Assembly: GCF_028868675.1 (NCBI RefSeq)
Contig: NZ_JAGWUA010000001.1
Coordinates: 37,270-101,269 of the forward strand
DNA: 64,000 nt
Origin: Bradyrhizobium sp.
GTDB taxonomy: Bacteria; Pseudomonadota; Alphaproteobacteria; Rhizobiales; Xanthobacteraceae
Direction of reading: 5' to 3'
In this document: positions 48,458-58,605 of the stretch, piece by piece
Numbering within the stretch: the first letter of the stretch is position 1
Layout: each line of letters starts with the position of its first letter
Notes under the pieces: model-generated
Told to the model about the DNA's origin: nothing
What the model saw: only the letters and a program-made list of their open reading frames with translations
Database searches by the model: none
Made by a program: the position numbers and the translations under genes

Positions 48458-48507
48458 CGACCGACGCTAGGACCGAAAAGGGTCGGCCGACAAGGCGCGG
48501 TGGGGAG

Positions 48508-48714
48508 TCAGAAGTCCGAGGCGATGCCCTTGCTTTCCCAGTCGCCATAGCGCGTGGGTTCCGGTCCCTTCGGACCCTGCAGCTCCTTCGGTGCAACCCG
48601 GGAATTGGCCGCGGCCGCCTGCCGGCGAGCCTCGGCTTCCGCCAGCGCACGCTGGGCGGCCGGCGACAAGGGCTTGCGCGGCGGTTGGGCGGAGGTTGAG
48701 GGATCGTCGCTCAT
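48508..48714 (-). CDS. DUF1674 protein, SDHAF4-like succinate dehydrogenase assembly factor
   Basis: 68 aa. The C-terminal signature E-P-T-R-Y-G-D-W-E-S-K-G-I-A-S-D-F is diagnostic of the DUF1674/SDHAF4 family, which in mitochondria helps load flavin into SdhA; the bacterial role is inferred. The N-terminal half is charged and disordered. Too short to stand out by length, but the motif is clear. ATG 48714. Divergent from rsmB. Confidence 0.85.
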   Translation of the reverse strand: MSDDPSTSAQPPRKPLSPAAQRALAEAEARRQAAAANSRVAPKELQGPKGPEPTRYGDWESKGIASDF

Positions 48715-48905
48715 GGCGGACTTCCTAGCGCAGGATCGCGTCCCGCGCGATCCAAAAAACACGCCCCTGGGCAGGAGATCGTCGCCGAGGCCAAGAATTC
48801 CAGAGGCGATTCTTACATTTGGCATATTCGCATGCCACAGCTGTGGCTTCTCAAGGCATGCGCCCTCGCGGCGGAACTGCCGCCCACGTGAACCTTGCCC
48901 GCCGC

Positions 48906-50252
48906 ATGCCCCCGCAACGTTTTGCTCCTCCATCCGAAGTGCCCGGCCTCGCTGCGCGACGAATCGCGGCCGACATCGTCGACGGCGTGCTGCACAAGCA
49001 CCGCACGCTCGACGATCAGCTCGACGGTGCCGGCGCCCATCCCGGCCTGAAGTCGCTCGCCGATCGTGACCGCGCACTGATGCGCCGCCTCGTCGCTACC
49101 GTCCTGCGCCGGCTCGGCACGCTCGGCCATGTGCTGTCACGGCTGCTCGACAAGGGCATTCCCTCCGAGGCGCCGCGGGCGCAGAGCGCGCTCCTGGTCG
49201 GCGCCGCGCAGATCCTCTGGATGGACGTTCCCGATCACGCCGCGGTCGATCTCTCGGTCCGGCTGGTGCAGTCCGACCGGCGCGCCGCGCGCTATGCCGG
49301 CCTCGTCAACGCCGTGCTGCGGCGCTGCGCCCGCGAGGGCAAGGCGCTGGTCGAGGAAGTGGCCGACAAATCACTGGACGTGCCGCCGTGGCTGCTCGCG
49401 CGCTGGACCGCGCATTATGGCGAGGCAACCGCAGCCGACATGGTCCGCGCGCTCGGCCACGAGCCCTCGCTCGATCTCACGGTGAAGTCGGAGCCCGCGC
49501 AATGGGCCAACCGCATGCATGGCGAGGTGCTGCCGACCGGAACGGTGCGCACCCTGCTGCACGGCTCGGTGACCATGCTGCCCGGATTTGCCGAGGGCCA
49601 GTGGTGGGTGCAGGACGCCGCCGCCGCCTTGCCGGCAAGGCTGTTCGGCGACGTCGCCGGCAAGGCCATTGCCGATCTCTGCGCCGCCCCCGGCGGCAAG
49701 ACGGCGCAACTGGCGCATGCCGGCGCTTTGGTCACCGCGGTCGACCGTTCGCCGGCCCGCGTGGCGCGGCTGCGCGAAAATCTCGCACGGCTGTCGCTTC
49801 AGGCCCAGACCGTGGTCGCCGACGCCGTGGAATGGCCGGGGCCCGCGGAAGGTTTCGACGGCATTCTGGTCGACGCGCCCTGCACCTCGACCGGCACCAT
49901 CCGCCGTCATCCCGACGTGGCCTGGCTGCGCCAGGAATCCGACCTCGCCGCGCTGAGCGCGCTTCAGCAGCGGCTTCTGCGAAAGTCGGTGTCACTGCTC
50001 AGGCCCGGCGGGATGCTGGTGTACTGCACCTGCTCGCTGGAACCCGAAGAAGGCGAGCAGGCGGTCGCGGCCCTGCTGTCGGCCGAACCGGACATGCGGC
50101 GGGTGCCGATCGCGGCATCCGAGGTCGCGGGTCTTGCCGAGATCGTCACCAGGGACGGCGACCTGCGCACCCTGCCCTGCCATCTCCCGCATGCCGACCC
50201 GAGGCTCGGCGGGCTCGACGGGTTCTACGCCGCCCGGCTCGTTAAATCCTGA
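48906..50252 (+). CDS. rsmB: RsmB/NOP-family rRNA (cytosine-C5) methyltransferase
   Basis: 448 aa. The N-terminal NusB-like RNA-binding domain is about 20-150. The catalytic domain has the SAM motif LCAAPGGKTAQLAHAG near 258-273, D-A-P-C (motif IV) near 325-328 and the nucleophile Cys in VYCTCSLEPEEGE near 375-387. It methylates 16S rRNA, C967 in E. coli. Start uncertain: ATG 48906, 48858 and 48819 are all in frame; I choose the shortest, as the preceding codons look unlike family N-termini. Confidence 0.88.
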   Translation: MPPQRFAPPSEVPGLAARRIAADIVDGVLHKHRTLDDQLDGAGAHPGLKSLADRDRALMRRLVATVLRRLGTLGHVLSRLLDKGIPSEAPRAQSALLVGAAQILWMDVPDHAAVDLSVRLVQSDRRAARYAGLVNAVLRRCAREGKALVEEVADKSLDVPPWLLARWTAHYGEATAADMVRALGHEPSLDLTVKSEPAQWANRMHGEVLPTGTVRTLLHGSVTMLPGFAEGQWWVQDAAAALPARLFGDVAGKAIADLCAAPGGKTAQLAHAGALVTAVDRSPARVARLRENLARLSLQAQTVVADAVEWPGPAEGFDGILVDAPCTSTGTIRRHPDVAWLRQESDLAALSALQQRLLRKSVSLLRPGGMLVYCTCSLEPEEGEQAVAALLSAEPDMRRVPIAASEVAGLAEIVTRDGDLRTLPCHLPHADPRLGGLDGFYAARLVKS

Positions 50253-50369
50253 TTTTGCACTGGATTTCGTCCCCGCGGCACTGATTCGCGCGGTTTCAAG
50301 ATGGTGTCAGGCGGCCGAATTTGGGATTAAAAGGATTCGTCGGAATCCTCTCCCCCTTCAAGGCAAGGC

Positions 50370-52127
50370 GTGTCGGTCGCTCAACGCAGACGCATCTCGA
50401 CGCTGGTCATGAACCGCTTCGCGCGGAGCGTACTGGCGCGCGCGAGCGGCGGATCGGTAGCGCTGTCGCGGCTGTGGCCCGGCCGTACCGACCGGCTGAT
50501 CATCGCCCCGCACGATCTGCGCACGGCGGACGCCACCCGCGCCGCCGAGATCTATGCCGGACGCTTCGTCTTCGCCGGCAAGATCGTCAATTGCCACGGC
50601 CGCTCGATCTTCGATCTCGAGCCGCCCTCGGAGGACTGGGAGGTCGCGCTGCTCGGCTTCGGCTGGCTGCGCCATTTGCGCGCCGCCGACACCGCGCTGA
50701 CGCGGGCGAATGCGCGGGCGCTGGTCGAGGACTGGATCTCCAATCCGAGCAACAAGCGCAGGCCGCTGGCCCGCCGCGCCGACGTGCTGGCGCGGCGCGT
50801 GATTTCGCTGTTGTCGCAGGCCCCGCTCGTGCTCGGCGACACCGACAACAAGTTCTATCGCCGTTATCTGCGAGCGCTGGCCCGCGAGATCCGCTATCTG
50901 CGCTACACCATGGTCGATATCCCGGACGGGGTGCCGCGGCTGCAGGTGCTGATCGCGCTGTGCTACGCCGCGCTGTGCCTGGCCAACCAGTCGCGGCACA
51001 TCCGCAGCGCCTCGCGCAAGCTGTCCGACGAGCTGCAGCACCAGATCAGCCCCGACGGTGGACATATCTCGCGCAACCCGGGCGCGCTGATCGAGCTCCT
51101 GATCGACCTGTTGCCGCTGCGCCAGACCTTTGCCGCGCGCAACATCGCGCCGCCGCCGGCGCTGCTCAACGCCATCGACCGCATGATGCCGATGCTGCGA
51201 TTCTTCCGGCACGGCGATGGCAATTTCGCGCTGTTCAACGGCATGAGCGCGACGCCCTCCGACCTGCTCGCCACGCTGCTCGCCTATGACGACACCCATG
51301 GCACGCCGATGGCGATGATGCCGCATACCGGCTTCCAGCGCCTCGATGCCGGGCAGATGACGCTGATCATCGACACCGGCCCGCCGCCGCCGGCCAATGT
51401 CAGCCAGGACGCCCACGCCGGCTGCCTGTCGTTCGAGCTGTCGTCGGGCATCAGCCGCATCGTCACCAATTGCGGCATGCCGATGACGGGCCGCGACAAT
51501 TGGCGCACCTTTGCGCGCGGCACCGCGGCGCATTCGACGCTGACCTATCACGACACCTCGTCCTGCCAGTTCGTCGAGCTGTCGGCGATGAAGAAGCTGC
51601 TGCACGGCGCGCCCATCGTCAGCGGACCTTCGGCAGTCGAGAACTATCGCGAAGTCGTGCAGAACGGCACGCTGCTCACCACCTCGCATGACGGCTATCT
51701 CGCCCGCTTCGGCCTGATCCACCGGCGGGTGCTGATGGTGGCGGATGACGGCACGCGGCTCGACGGCGAGGACACGCTGTCGCCACCGCAGGGCGGGCGC
51801 ATCAAGGGCGGCGACGCCGACTTCGCGCTGCGCTTCCACCTCCATCCCGCGGTGAAGGCGAGCCGGCTGTCGGACGCCCGCGGCGTCATGCTGGTACTCC
51901 CCAACCGCGACGTCTGGACCTTCGAGGCGCTCGACGACAAGGTCGACCTGGAGGACAGCGTGTTCCTCGCCGGCAATGACGGCCCGCGGCGCACCGCCCA
52001 GATCGTGATCCGCCAGGACGCCCGCCAGGCGCCCTCGATTCGCTGGAGTTTTGTGCGCTCCACCGCTTCGCCCGCGGTCACCAATGCTCGCCGCAACGCC
52101 CGGCGCGAACCGGAACTGCCGCTGTAG
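50370..52127 (+). CDS. Heparinase II/III family protein
   Basis: 585 aa. The C-terminal half has the heparinase II/III-like domain: NCGMPMTGRDNWRTFARGTA (about 367-386), then HSTLTYHDTSSCQFVE. The N-terminal half is alpha-toroid-like. No signal peptide, so it is probably cytoplasmic. In Bradyrhizobium the gene sits between rsmB and purH; natural substrate unknown. Start GTG 50370 with AAGG, or ATG 50409. Confidence 0.88.
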   Translation: MSVAQRRRISTLVMNRFARSVLARASGGSVALSRLWPGRTDRLIIAPHDLRTADATRAAEIYAGRFVFAGKIVNCHGRSIFDLEPPSEDWEVALLGFGWLRHLRAADTALTRANARALVEDWISNPSNKRRPLARRADVLARRVISLLSQAPLVLGDTDNKFYRRYLRALAREIRYLRYTMVDIPDGVPRLQVLIALCYAALCLANQSRHIRSASRKLSDELQHQISPDGGHISRNPGALIELLIDLLPLRQTFAARNIAPPPALLNAIDRMMPMLRFFRHGDGNFALFNGMSATPSDLLATLLAYDDTHGTPMAMMPHTGFQRLDAGQMTLIIDTGPPPPANVSQDAHAGCLSFELSSGISRIVTNCGMPMTGRDNWRTFARGTAAHSTLTYHDTSSCQFVELSAMKKLLHGAPIVSGPSAVENYREVVQNGTLLTTSHDGYLARFGLIHRRVLMVADDGTRLDGEDTLSPPQGGRIKGGDADFALRFHLHPAVKASRLSDARGVMLVLPNRDVWTFEALDDKVDLEDSVFLAGNDGPRRTAQIVIRQDARQAPSIRWSFVRSTASPAVTNARRNARREPELPL

Positions 52128-52282
52128 ATGTGCTGATCCGGTCGTTGTGAACGCCGCCGAAAGCTGCTAACGAGCCCTCGCTCGCGCGACTGGCGACCTT
52201 GGATGGAGCACCATCGGGAAGCGCGGGATTTTTCTGCCGCGCGCCTGGGCATAGGTACTCCCTGAACAGAGGATCTTGCCCC

Positions 52283-53890
52283 ATGACTGATCGTCAGACG
52301 TCCGACCATCCCCGCGGCGTCACCCGGGCACTGCTTTCCGTTTCCGACAAGACCGGCCTGATCGAGTTCGCCCGCGCGCTCGCCGCCCACGGCGTCGAGC
52401 TGGTCTCGACCGGCGGCACCGCCAAGGCGATCGCCGGCGCCGGCCTTGCCGTGAAGGACGTCTCCGAGCTCACCGGCTTTCCCGAGATGATGGACGGCCG
52501 CGTCAAGACGCTGCATCCGAAGGTTCATGGCGGCCTGCTCGCGATCCGCGACAATGCCGAGCATGCGAGCGCGATGAAAGCGCACGGCATCGCACCGATC
52601 GACCTCCTCGTCGTCAATCTCTATCCGTTCGAGGCCACGGTCGACAAAGGCGCTGCTTACGAGGACTGCATCGAGAACATCGACATCGGCGGCCCCGCGA
52701 TGATCCGCGCCGCCGCCAAGAACCATGACGACGTCGCCGTCGTGGTCGAGGCGCAGGACTACAAGTCCGTGCTCGACGAGCTCACCGCCAACAACGGCGC
52801 GACCACGCTCAGGCTGCGCCGGCGGCTCGCCGCAAAGGCCTATGCCCGCACCGCGGCCTATGACGCCGCGATCTCCAACTGGTTCAACCGGCAGCTCGAG
52901 ATCGAGGCGCCGGATTTCCGTGCCTTCGGCGGGCGGCTGATCCAGGCGCTGCGCTACGGCGAGAACCCGCACCAGACCGCGGCGTTCTATGCGCTGCCCG
53001 ACAAGCGGCCGGGCGTCTCGACCGCGCGGCAGCTGCAGGGCAAGGAGCTTTCCTACAACAACATCAACGATACCGACGCGGCCTATGAATGCATCGGCGA
53101 GTTCGACGCCAGGCGGACTGCCGCGTGCGTGATCGTCAAGCACGCCAACCCCTGCGGCGTGGCCGAAGGCACCGACCTCGTCAGCGCCTATCGCAAGGCG
53201 CTCGCCTGCGATTCCACCTCCGCCTTCGGCGGCATCATCGCCATGAACCGACCGCTCGACGCCGACACCGCGCGCGAGATCACGAAGATCTTCACCGAGG
53301 TGATCATCGCGCCAGACGCGAGCGAGGAGGCGATCGCCATCATCGGCGCGCGCAAGAATTTGCGACTCCTGCTCGCCGGCGGCCTGCCCGACCCGCGCAC
53401 CTCGGGCCTCACCGCCAAGACGGTGGCCGGCGGTCTCCTCGTGCAGAGCCGCGACAATGCCGTGGTCGACGACATGACGTTCAAGGTGGTGACAAAACGC
53501 GCTCCGACCGACACCGAGATGCGCGACCTCAAGTTTGCGTTCCGCGTTGCCAAGCACGTCAAGTCCAACACCATCATCTACGCCAGGGACCTTGCCACCG
53601 TGGGCATCGGCGCGGGTCAGATGAGTCGGGTGGATTCGGCGCGGATCGCGGCGCGCAAGGCGCAGGATGCGGCGAAGGAGCTGAAGCTCGCCGAGCCCCT
53701 GACCAGGGGCTCGGTGGTCGCCTCGGATGCGTTCTTCCCGTTTGCCGACGGCATGCTCGCCTGCATCGAGGCCGGCGCCACCGCCGTGGTGCAGCCCGGC
53801 GGCTCCATGCGCGACGACGAGGTGATCAAGGCCGCCGACGACCACGGCATCGCGATGGTGTTCACGGGCACGCGGCACTTCCGGCACTGA
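52283..53890 (+). CDS. purH: Bifunctional AICAR transformylase/IMP cyclohydrolase
   Basis: 535 aa, full length. It performs the last two steps of purine synthesis. The N-terminal MGS-like IMP cyclohydrolase has S-D-K-T-G near 22-26 and the STGG segment; the C-terminal transformylase carries [11 protein letters not shown] near 281-291, with the catalytic Lys-His pair. It needs 10-formyl-THF, supplied via folD at 20180. ATG 52283 (gatcttgccccATG, weak ribosome site). Confidence 0.97.
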   Translation: MTDRQTSDHPRGVTRALLSVSDKTGLIEFARALAAHGVELVSTGGTAKAIAGAGLAVKDVSELTGFPEMMDGRVKTLHPKVHGGLLAIRDNAEHASAMKAHGIAPIDLLVVNLYPFEATVDKGAAYEDCIENIDIGGPAMIRAAAKNHDDVAVVVEAQDYKSVLDELTANNGATTLRLRRRLAAKAYARTAAYDAAISNWFNRQLEIEAPDFRAFGGRLIQALRYGENPHQTAAFYALPDKRPGVSTARQLQGKELSYNNINDTDAAYECIGEFDARRTAACVIVKHANPCGVAEGTDLVSAYRKALACDSTSAFGGIIAMNRPLDADTAREITKIFTEVIIAPDASEEAIAIIGARKNLRLLLAGGLPDPRTSGLTAKTVAGGLLVQSRDNAVVDDMTFKVVTKRAPTDTEMRDLKFAFRVAKHVKSNTIIYARDLATVGIGAGQMSRVDSARIAARKAQDAAKELKLAEPLTRGSVVASDAFFPFADGMLACIEAGATAVVQPGGSMRDDEVIKAADDHGIAMVFTGTRHFRH

Positions 53891-53940
53891 TCTCGCGCCG
53901 CCATTTGGGGACGGCTCGCAGAGCCGGAGCGACAGCGGAG

Positions 53941-55329
53941 TTACTTGTCGCGCACCCGCAGCAACAGCACCAGCCCGGCGACGAAGAACACTACCAGCAC
54001 GGCCATGCCGGCCTTCTGGCTCGCGGTCGCCGCGGTGATCGTCCCGATCAGCAGCGGGCCGATGAAGGACGTCACCTTGCCGGTCAGCGCGAACAGTCCA
54101 AAATACTGCGCGATACGGTCCTTCGGCGCCAGGCGGATGAGCATCGTGCGCGATGCGGCCTGCAAGGGGCCACCGGCCGCGCCGATCAGGCAGCCGAGCA
54201 CGAGATAGGCCCGCTCGGCCGCGCCCGAGAACAGCGCGCCGCCCGGCTCCGGAGGCGCGACCTTCACGAACAGCACGCTGTCCCTGTCGACGAGCAGGAT
54301 CGCGGCCAGCGAGAGCAGCAGCACCAGCATGCTGCCCGCGATCACGCGCTTGGGTCCCAGGAGATCGTCGAGCTTGCCGCCGAGCCAGGCGCCGAAAGCG
54401 CCGGCGATCGCCAGGAGGATGCCGAAGGTGCCGATCTGGATCGTGTGCCAGCCGAACGTGCCGGCGGCGTAGATGCCGCCGAAGGCGAACAGCGACACCA
54501 GCCCGTCGGTGTAGACCATGTTGGCGAGCAGGAAGGTCGCGATGGATTTCTGCCGCGGCAATTCGACGAGCGATTGCTTGAGCTCGGCAAGCCCCGCGCG
54601 CAGCGCTTCGCGCACCGGTCGCTTGGCCGGATAGTCCGGCGTGAACAGGAACATCGGCGTCACGAAGATGACGAACCAGAGTGCCGTGAGCGGTCCGGTG
54701 ATGCGGTCGCCCTGATGGGTTGCGGGATCCAGTCCGAACAATGGCGTGACGCCGAGCAGCGTGCGGCCGGTCTCGGGATTTGCGGCAAGGAAGCCGAGCA
54801 CGATGATCAGGCTGACGATGCCGCCGACATAGCCGGTGGCCCAGCCGGTGCCCGACAGTCGCCCGATCCGCTCCGGCGGCACCAGCGTCGGCATCATCGC
54901 ATTGTTGAAGACGGTGGCGAACTCCGCGCCGACGCTCGCGAGCGCGAGCGCCGCGAGCAGCGGCGGGATGATGCCGGGATCGCCGGGCTTGCCGATCCAC
55001 ATCACGCAGGAGCCGAGCACCAGCATGGCGCCGAACGCCGCGATCCAGGGCTTGCGCCGGCCGGCGGCATCGGCGATGGCGCCCAGCACCGGCGACAGCA
55101 GCGCAATCGCCATGCCGGCAGCCGCCATCGCGAATCCCCACAGCGACTGCCCGGTCGCGGGATCGGGGGCGATGCTGGTGGCGAAATAGGGCGCGAAGAC
55201 GAAGGTCGTGATCAGCGTGAAATAGGGCTGCGCCGCCCAGTCGAAGAAGATCCAGCTGACGACGGCCGCGCGCGGCGGATAGGTCGGCTGCATGTCGGCC
55301 ATGCGCGCATCGGAGGCAATCGTCGTCAT
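53941..55329 (-). CDS. MFS transporter, UMF1 (Atg22-like) type
   Basis: 462 aa with 12 predicted membrane helices. The N-terminus carries W-I-F-F-D-W-A-A-Q-P-Y near 18-28, characteristic of the UMF1/Atg22 family (D-W-A-x-Q/S-x-Y/F). Atg22 exports amino acids from yeast vacuoles; bacterial substrates are unknown. ATG at 55329, divergent from the gamma-glutamyltransferase with 101 bp between. Confidence 0.88.
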   Translation of the reverse strand: MTTIASDARMADMQPTYPPRAAVVSWIFFDWAAQPYFTLITTFVFAPYFATSIAPDPATGQSLWGFAMAAAGMAIALLSPVLGAIADAAGRRKPWIAAFGAMLVLGSCVMWIGKPGDPGIIPPLLAALALASVGAEFATVFNNAMMPTLVPPERIGRLSGTGWATGYVGGIVSLIIVLGFLAANPETGRTLLGVTPLFGLDPATHQGDRITGPLTALWFVIFVTPMFLFTPDYPAKRPVREALRAGLAELKQSLVELPRQKSIATFLLANMVYTDGLVSLFAFGGIYAAGTFGWHTIQIGTFGILLAIAGAFGAWLGGKLDDLLGPKRVIAGSMLVLLLSLAAILLVDRDSVLFVKVAPPEPGGALFSGAAERAYLVLGCLIGAAGGPLQAASRTMLIRLAPKDRIAQYFGLFALTGKVTSFIGPLLIGTITAATASQKAGMAVLVVFFVAGLVLLLRVRDK

Positions 55330-55430
55330 GTCATTCCCTATCACGAAACGGCGTTTTGCCTGTCGCGGCGCAAACCGTATAGCATTGCTGTGACGGATGC
55401 GCATTGGCGCGAAGCCGCGGCGGAATTTTG

Positions 55431-57182
55431 ATGATGACGTTACTTTCGACACGGCGGACTGTGCTCGCCGCCGTCGCTGTCCTCGTTTGTGGCATTCTGC
55501 CCACCACGGCGCAGGACGCGCGCCGGGCCTATGTTCCTCCCGCCCTCGACACCGTCCATGCCGTCAGCGCCGAGCACGGCATGGTGGTGGCGCAGGAGAG
55601 GACCTCCGCAGAGATCGGCGCCGATATCCTCAGGCAGGGCGGCAATGCCGTCGATGCCGCGGTCGCCACCGGTTTCGCCATGGCGGTCACCTATCCGCGC
55701 GCCGGCAATATCGGCGGTGGCGGCTTCATGGTGATCCATTCCGCCGACCGCCGGGAAGACGTGGCAATCGACTATCGCGAGACGGCGCCGGCCGCGACCA
55801 CGCCCGACCTCTTCCTCGGAACCGACGGCAAGCCCGACATCGCCAAATCGCGCGATTCGGCGCTCGGCATCGGCGTACCCGGAACGGTGGCCGGACTGGC
55901 GCTGGCGCTCGAAAACTTCGGCTCCGGCAAGTTCACGCTTGCCCAGTTGCTGCAGCCGGCAATCGCGCTCGCGGCCGACGGTTTTGTCCTCGCCGACGAC
56001 GTCGCCGACACCCTGCCCCGCTGGCACAAGCGGCTCGCGCGCTGGTCCTCATCGGCAAGGATATTCTCGCGGCCCGACGGCACGCCGCTGCGCGACGGCG
56101 ACCGGCTGGTGCAGGCCGACCTTGCCGACACGCTGTCGGCCATCGCGGCGCAGGGTCCGCGCGGCTTTTACGAGGGCGCGGTTGCCGACAAGCTCGCCCG
56201 CGCCGTCACCGACGCCGGCGGCATCATGACCGTGGACGACCTGAAGTCGTACCGGGCGGTGATCCGTGAGCCCGTGCGCGGCAGCTATCGCGGCTACGAC
56301 ATCGTCTCGATGCCGCAGCCCTCGTCCGGCGGCGTGGTGCTGGTGGAGGCGCTGAACATCCTGGAAGGCTTTCCGCTTGCGGACTTGAAGCAGGGCTCAG
56401 CGGCCTCGCTGCATCTGCTGATCGAGGCCATGAAGCGCGCCTACGCCGATCGCGCGCGCTATCTCGGCGATCCCGCCTTCGTCAAGGCGCCGGTCCAGAC
56501 CCTGATCGCAAAGGACTATGCGGCGCGCTTGCGCGCCGGCATCGACGTCAATCGCGCCACGCCCTCGAGCGAGCTGGTGGCCGCGGCGACGCCGCCGCGC
56601 GAGGGCAGCAACACCACGCATTTTTCCGTGGTCGACGGCCGCGGCAATGCCGTGAGCAACACCACGACGCTCAATTTCAGCTACGGCGTCGGCCTCGTCG
56701 CCGACGGCACCGGCGTGCTGCTCAACAACGAGCTCGACGATTTCACCGCGGCGCCGGGCGCCGCCAATGCCTATGGCCTGGTCGGCTACGAGGCCAATCT
56801 GCCGGGTCCCGGCAAGCGTCCGCTGTCGTCGATGTCGCCGACCATCGTGCTCAGGGACGGCGAGCCGGTGCTGGTGACGGGATCGCCCGGCGGCAGCCGC
56901 ATCATCTCTACCGTGCTGCAGGTGATCGTCGACGTGCTCGACTACCGGATGGACGTGGCGGCCGCCGTCGCCGCGCCGAGGCTGCATCATCAATGGCTGC
57001 CGGACGAGGTGCGCGTCGAGCACGGCTTTTCCGAGGACGCGCTGGCCGAGCTGAAGGCGAAAGGCCATCTGATCGTCGAGCCGATGGGACAGACGTCCGC
57101 CAACTCGATCGCCGTGACGGCGAACGGTCCGCGCGGCGCGCCGGATCCGCGCACGCGCGGCGCGGAAGCAGCCGGACAATAG
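55431..57182 (+). CDS. ggt: Gamma-glutamyltransferase
   Basis: 583 aa precursor with a signal peptide (about 1-31, T-T-A-Q). It self-cleaves into two subunits at the Thr in SNTTHFSVVDGRG near 395-407, which becomes the N-terminal nucleophile. The G-N-I-G-G-G-G-F-M segment is near 91-99, and a G-S-P-G-G-S-R-I oxyanion loop near 482-489 is intact. It hydrolyses glutathione and other gamma-glutamyl compounds in the periplasm. It is followed 16 bp later by a serine hydrolase gene, likely co-transcribed. Confidence 0.94.
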   Translation: MMTLLSTRRTVLAAVAVLVCGILPTTAQDARRAYVPPALDTVHAVSAEHGMVVAQERTSAEIGADILRQGGNAVDAAVATGFAMAVTYPRAGNIGGGGFMVIHSADRREDVAIDYRETAPAATTPDLFLGTDGKPDIAKSRDSALGIGVPGTVAGLALALENFGSGKFTLAQLLQPAIALAADGFVLADDVADTLPRWHKRLARWSSSARIFSRPDGTPLRDGDRLVQADLADTLSAIAAQGPRGFYEGAVADKLARAVTDAGGIMTVDDLKSYRAVIREPVRGSYRGYDIVSMPQPSSGGVVLVEALNILEGFPLADLKQGSAASLHLLIEAMKRAYADRARYLGDPAFVKAPVQTLIAKDYAARLRAGIDVNRATPSSELVAAATPPREGSNTTHFSVVDGRGNAVSNTTTLNFSYGVGLVADGTGVLLNNELDDFTAAPGAANAYGLVGYEANLPGPGKRPLSSMSPTIVLRDGEPVLVTGSPGGSRIISTVLQVIVDVLDYRMDVAAAVAAPRLHHQWLPDEVRVEHGFSEDALAELKAKGHLIVEPMGQTSANSIAVTANGPRGAPDPRTRGAEAAGQ

Positions 57183-57198
57183 GACTTTGGCCGGCGCG

Positions 57199-58602
57199 AT
57201 GAGCCCGTTACGAACACGATGGATGGTGCGGGGATCGGCCGCGCTTCTCGCGCTGGCGATCCTCGCGCTGCTCGGCTTCGTCTTCCGTCCCGACCGCGCG
57301 GTTCGCGTCGCGACCGGCTTTGTCGCGCACAATGTCTGCAGCAAGGTTTTCGTCTCCGGCCTCGACCCGCAGGGCGTGTTTGCGGAAACGACGGAGCGCG
57401 AAGGCATCCGCCGCCTGCGCCCGCTGCTGCGGCTCGACCTCGATCGCGCGGCGAAGACCGCCGACGTCTCGTTGCTCGGAGGTTTTCGCAGCCACGCGAT
57501 CTTTCGCGAGGGGTTTGGCTGCGTGCTGGTGCATGGCGCAAGTCAGCCTTACCTGCCCAAGATCGACCTCGTGGCGGCGAGAGCGGCGAAGGCCCCGCCG
57601 CTGCTGCCGGAGATCGCGGGGCCCACGGTGGTCGAGCCCGGCGATCCCGCGCTGAAGGCCGCGCTCGATCATGCCTTCGAGGAGCCGGCCGCGCCGCCGT
57701 TCCGGCGCACCAAGGCGGTGGTCGCGGTGCGCGACGGCCGCATCATCGCCGAGCGCTACGCCGCCGGCATCGGGATCGACACCGAGCTCCTCGGCTTCTC
57801 CATGACCAAGTCGGTCATCGCAACCCTGATCGGCGTCATGACCCAGCAGGGCCTGACCAGCCCGTCGCTGCCGGCACCGATCCCGGAATGGCGCGGTCCG
57901 GCCGATCCGCGCCGCCAGATCGAGGTCGAGCATCTGCTGCGGATGACGACGGGGCTCGAACTCGACGAGACCAATAGCGGGTTCGACCCGTCGAGCCGGA
58001 TGGTGTTCCTGCACGACGACATGGCCGCCTTTGCCGTTCAGGCCAGGCCGATCGCACCGCCGGGACGACGCTGGCACTATTCCAGCGCCACCACGCAGAT
58101 CCTGGCGCGAATCGTCCGCGACGCCACCGGCGGGCCCGAGCAGAGCCTCGCCTATGCCTGGCGCGAATTGTTCAATCCGCTCGGCATGCGCCACGTGACG
58201 CTGGAGCTCGACGGCGCCGGCACGCTGCAGGGCACGAGCTACATGCTGGCGAGCGCACGCGACTGGGCGCGCCTCGGCCAGCTCTATCTCGACGACGGCG
58301 TGGTCGGCGGCAAGCGCCTGCTGCACGAGGACTGGGTGGACTTTTGCGCGGCGGCCACGCGAGACACCGATTACGGCGCGGGCTTCTGGACCAACCGCAG
58401 CGAGCATCCGAACGCGAAGGGCCGGGTGAAGCTGGGCATTCCGCGCGACGCGTTCTTCGCCTCGGGCGATCTCGGCCAGCGCATCTTCATCATCCCGTCA
58501 CAGCGCCTGGTGGTGGTGCGGCTCGGCGACGCGGTCGATCCGACCGGCGACATCCGTGGCGCGGCGCGGCTGGTCAGGGAAGTCGTCGCAGCGACGCAGT
58601 AA
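57199..58602 (+). CDS. Serine hydrolase of the beta-lactamase/class C family
   Basis: 467 aa. One N-terminal membrane helix (about 12-28) then a domain with S-M-T-K (S-x-x-K) near 197-200 and H-Y-S-S (Y-x-N replaced by Y-S-S) near 292-295. The third element F-A-S-G-D-L-G is near 416-422. Fold suggests a DD-peptidase, esterase or amidohydrolase rather than a true antibiotic-degrading enzyme. Co-transcription with ggt is likely. Confidence 0.87.
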   Translation: MSPLRTRWMVRGSAALLALAILALLGFVFRPDRAVRVATGFVAHNVCSKVFVSGLDPQGVFAETTEREGIRRLRPLLRLDLDRAAKTADVSLLGGFRSHAIFREGFGCVLVHGASQPYLPKIDLVAARAAKAPPLLPEIAGPTVVEPGDPALKAALDHAFEEPAAPPFRRTKAVVAVRDGRIIAERYAAGIGIDTELLGFSMTKSVIATLIGVMTQQGLTSPSLPAPIPEWRGPADPRRQIEVEHLLRMTTGLELDETNSGFDPSSRMVFLHDDMAAFAVQARPIAPPGRRWHYSSATTQILARIVRDATGGPEQSLAYAWRELFNPLGMRHVTLELDGAGTLQGTSYMLASARDWARLGQLYLDDGVVGGKRLLHEDWVDFCAAATRDTDYGAGFWTNRSEHPNAKGRVKLGIPRDAFFASGDLGQRIFIIPSQRLVVVRLGDAVDPTGDIRGAARLVREVVAATQ

Positions 58603-58605
58603 TCG

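Noticed and set aside
52128..52282. Purine-type riboswitch ahead of purH
   Set aside because: No conserved three-way junction core was recognised; the leader is short and shows no clear structure.
51695..55141. 1148-codon minus-strand frame over purH and the MFS gene
   Set aside because: A different frame of the MFS gene joined to antisense purH; no domain, low complexity.
53089..55431. 780-codon plus-strand frame across purH and the MFS gene
   Set aside because: Out of frame with purH and antisense to the transporter; Arg/Gly/Gln-rich.
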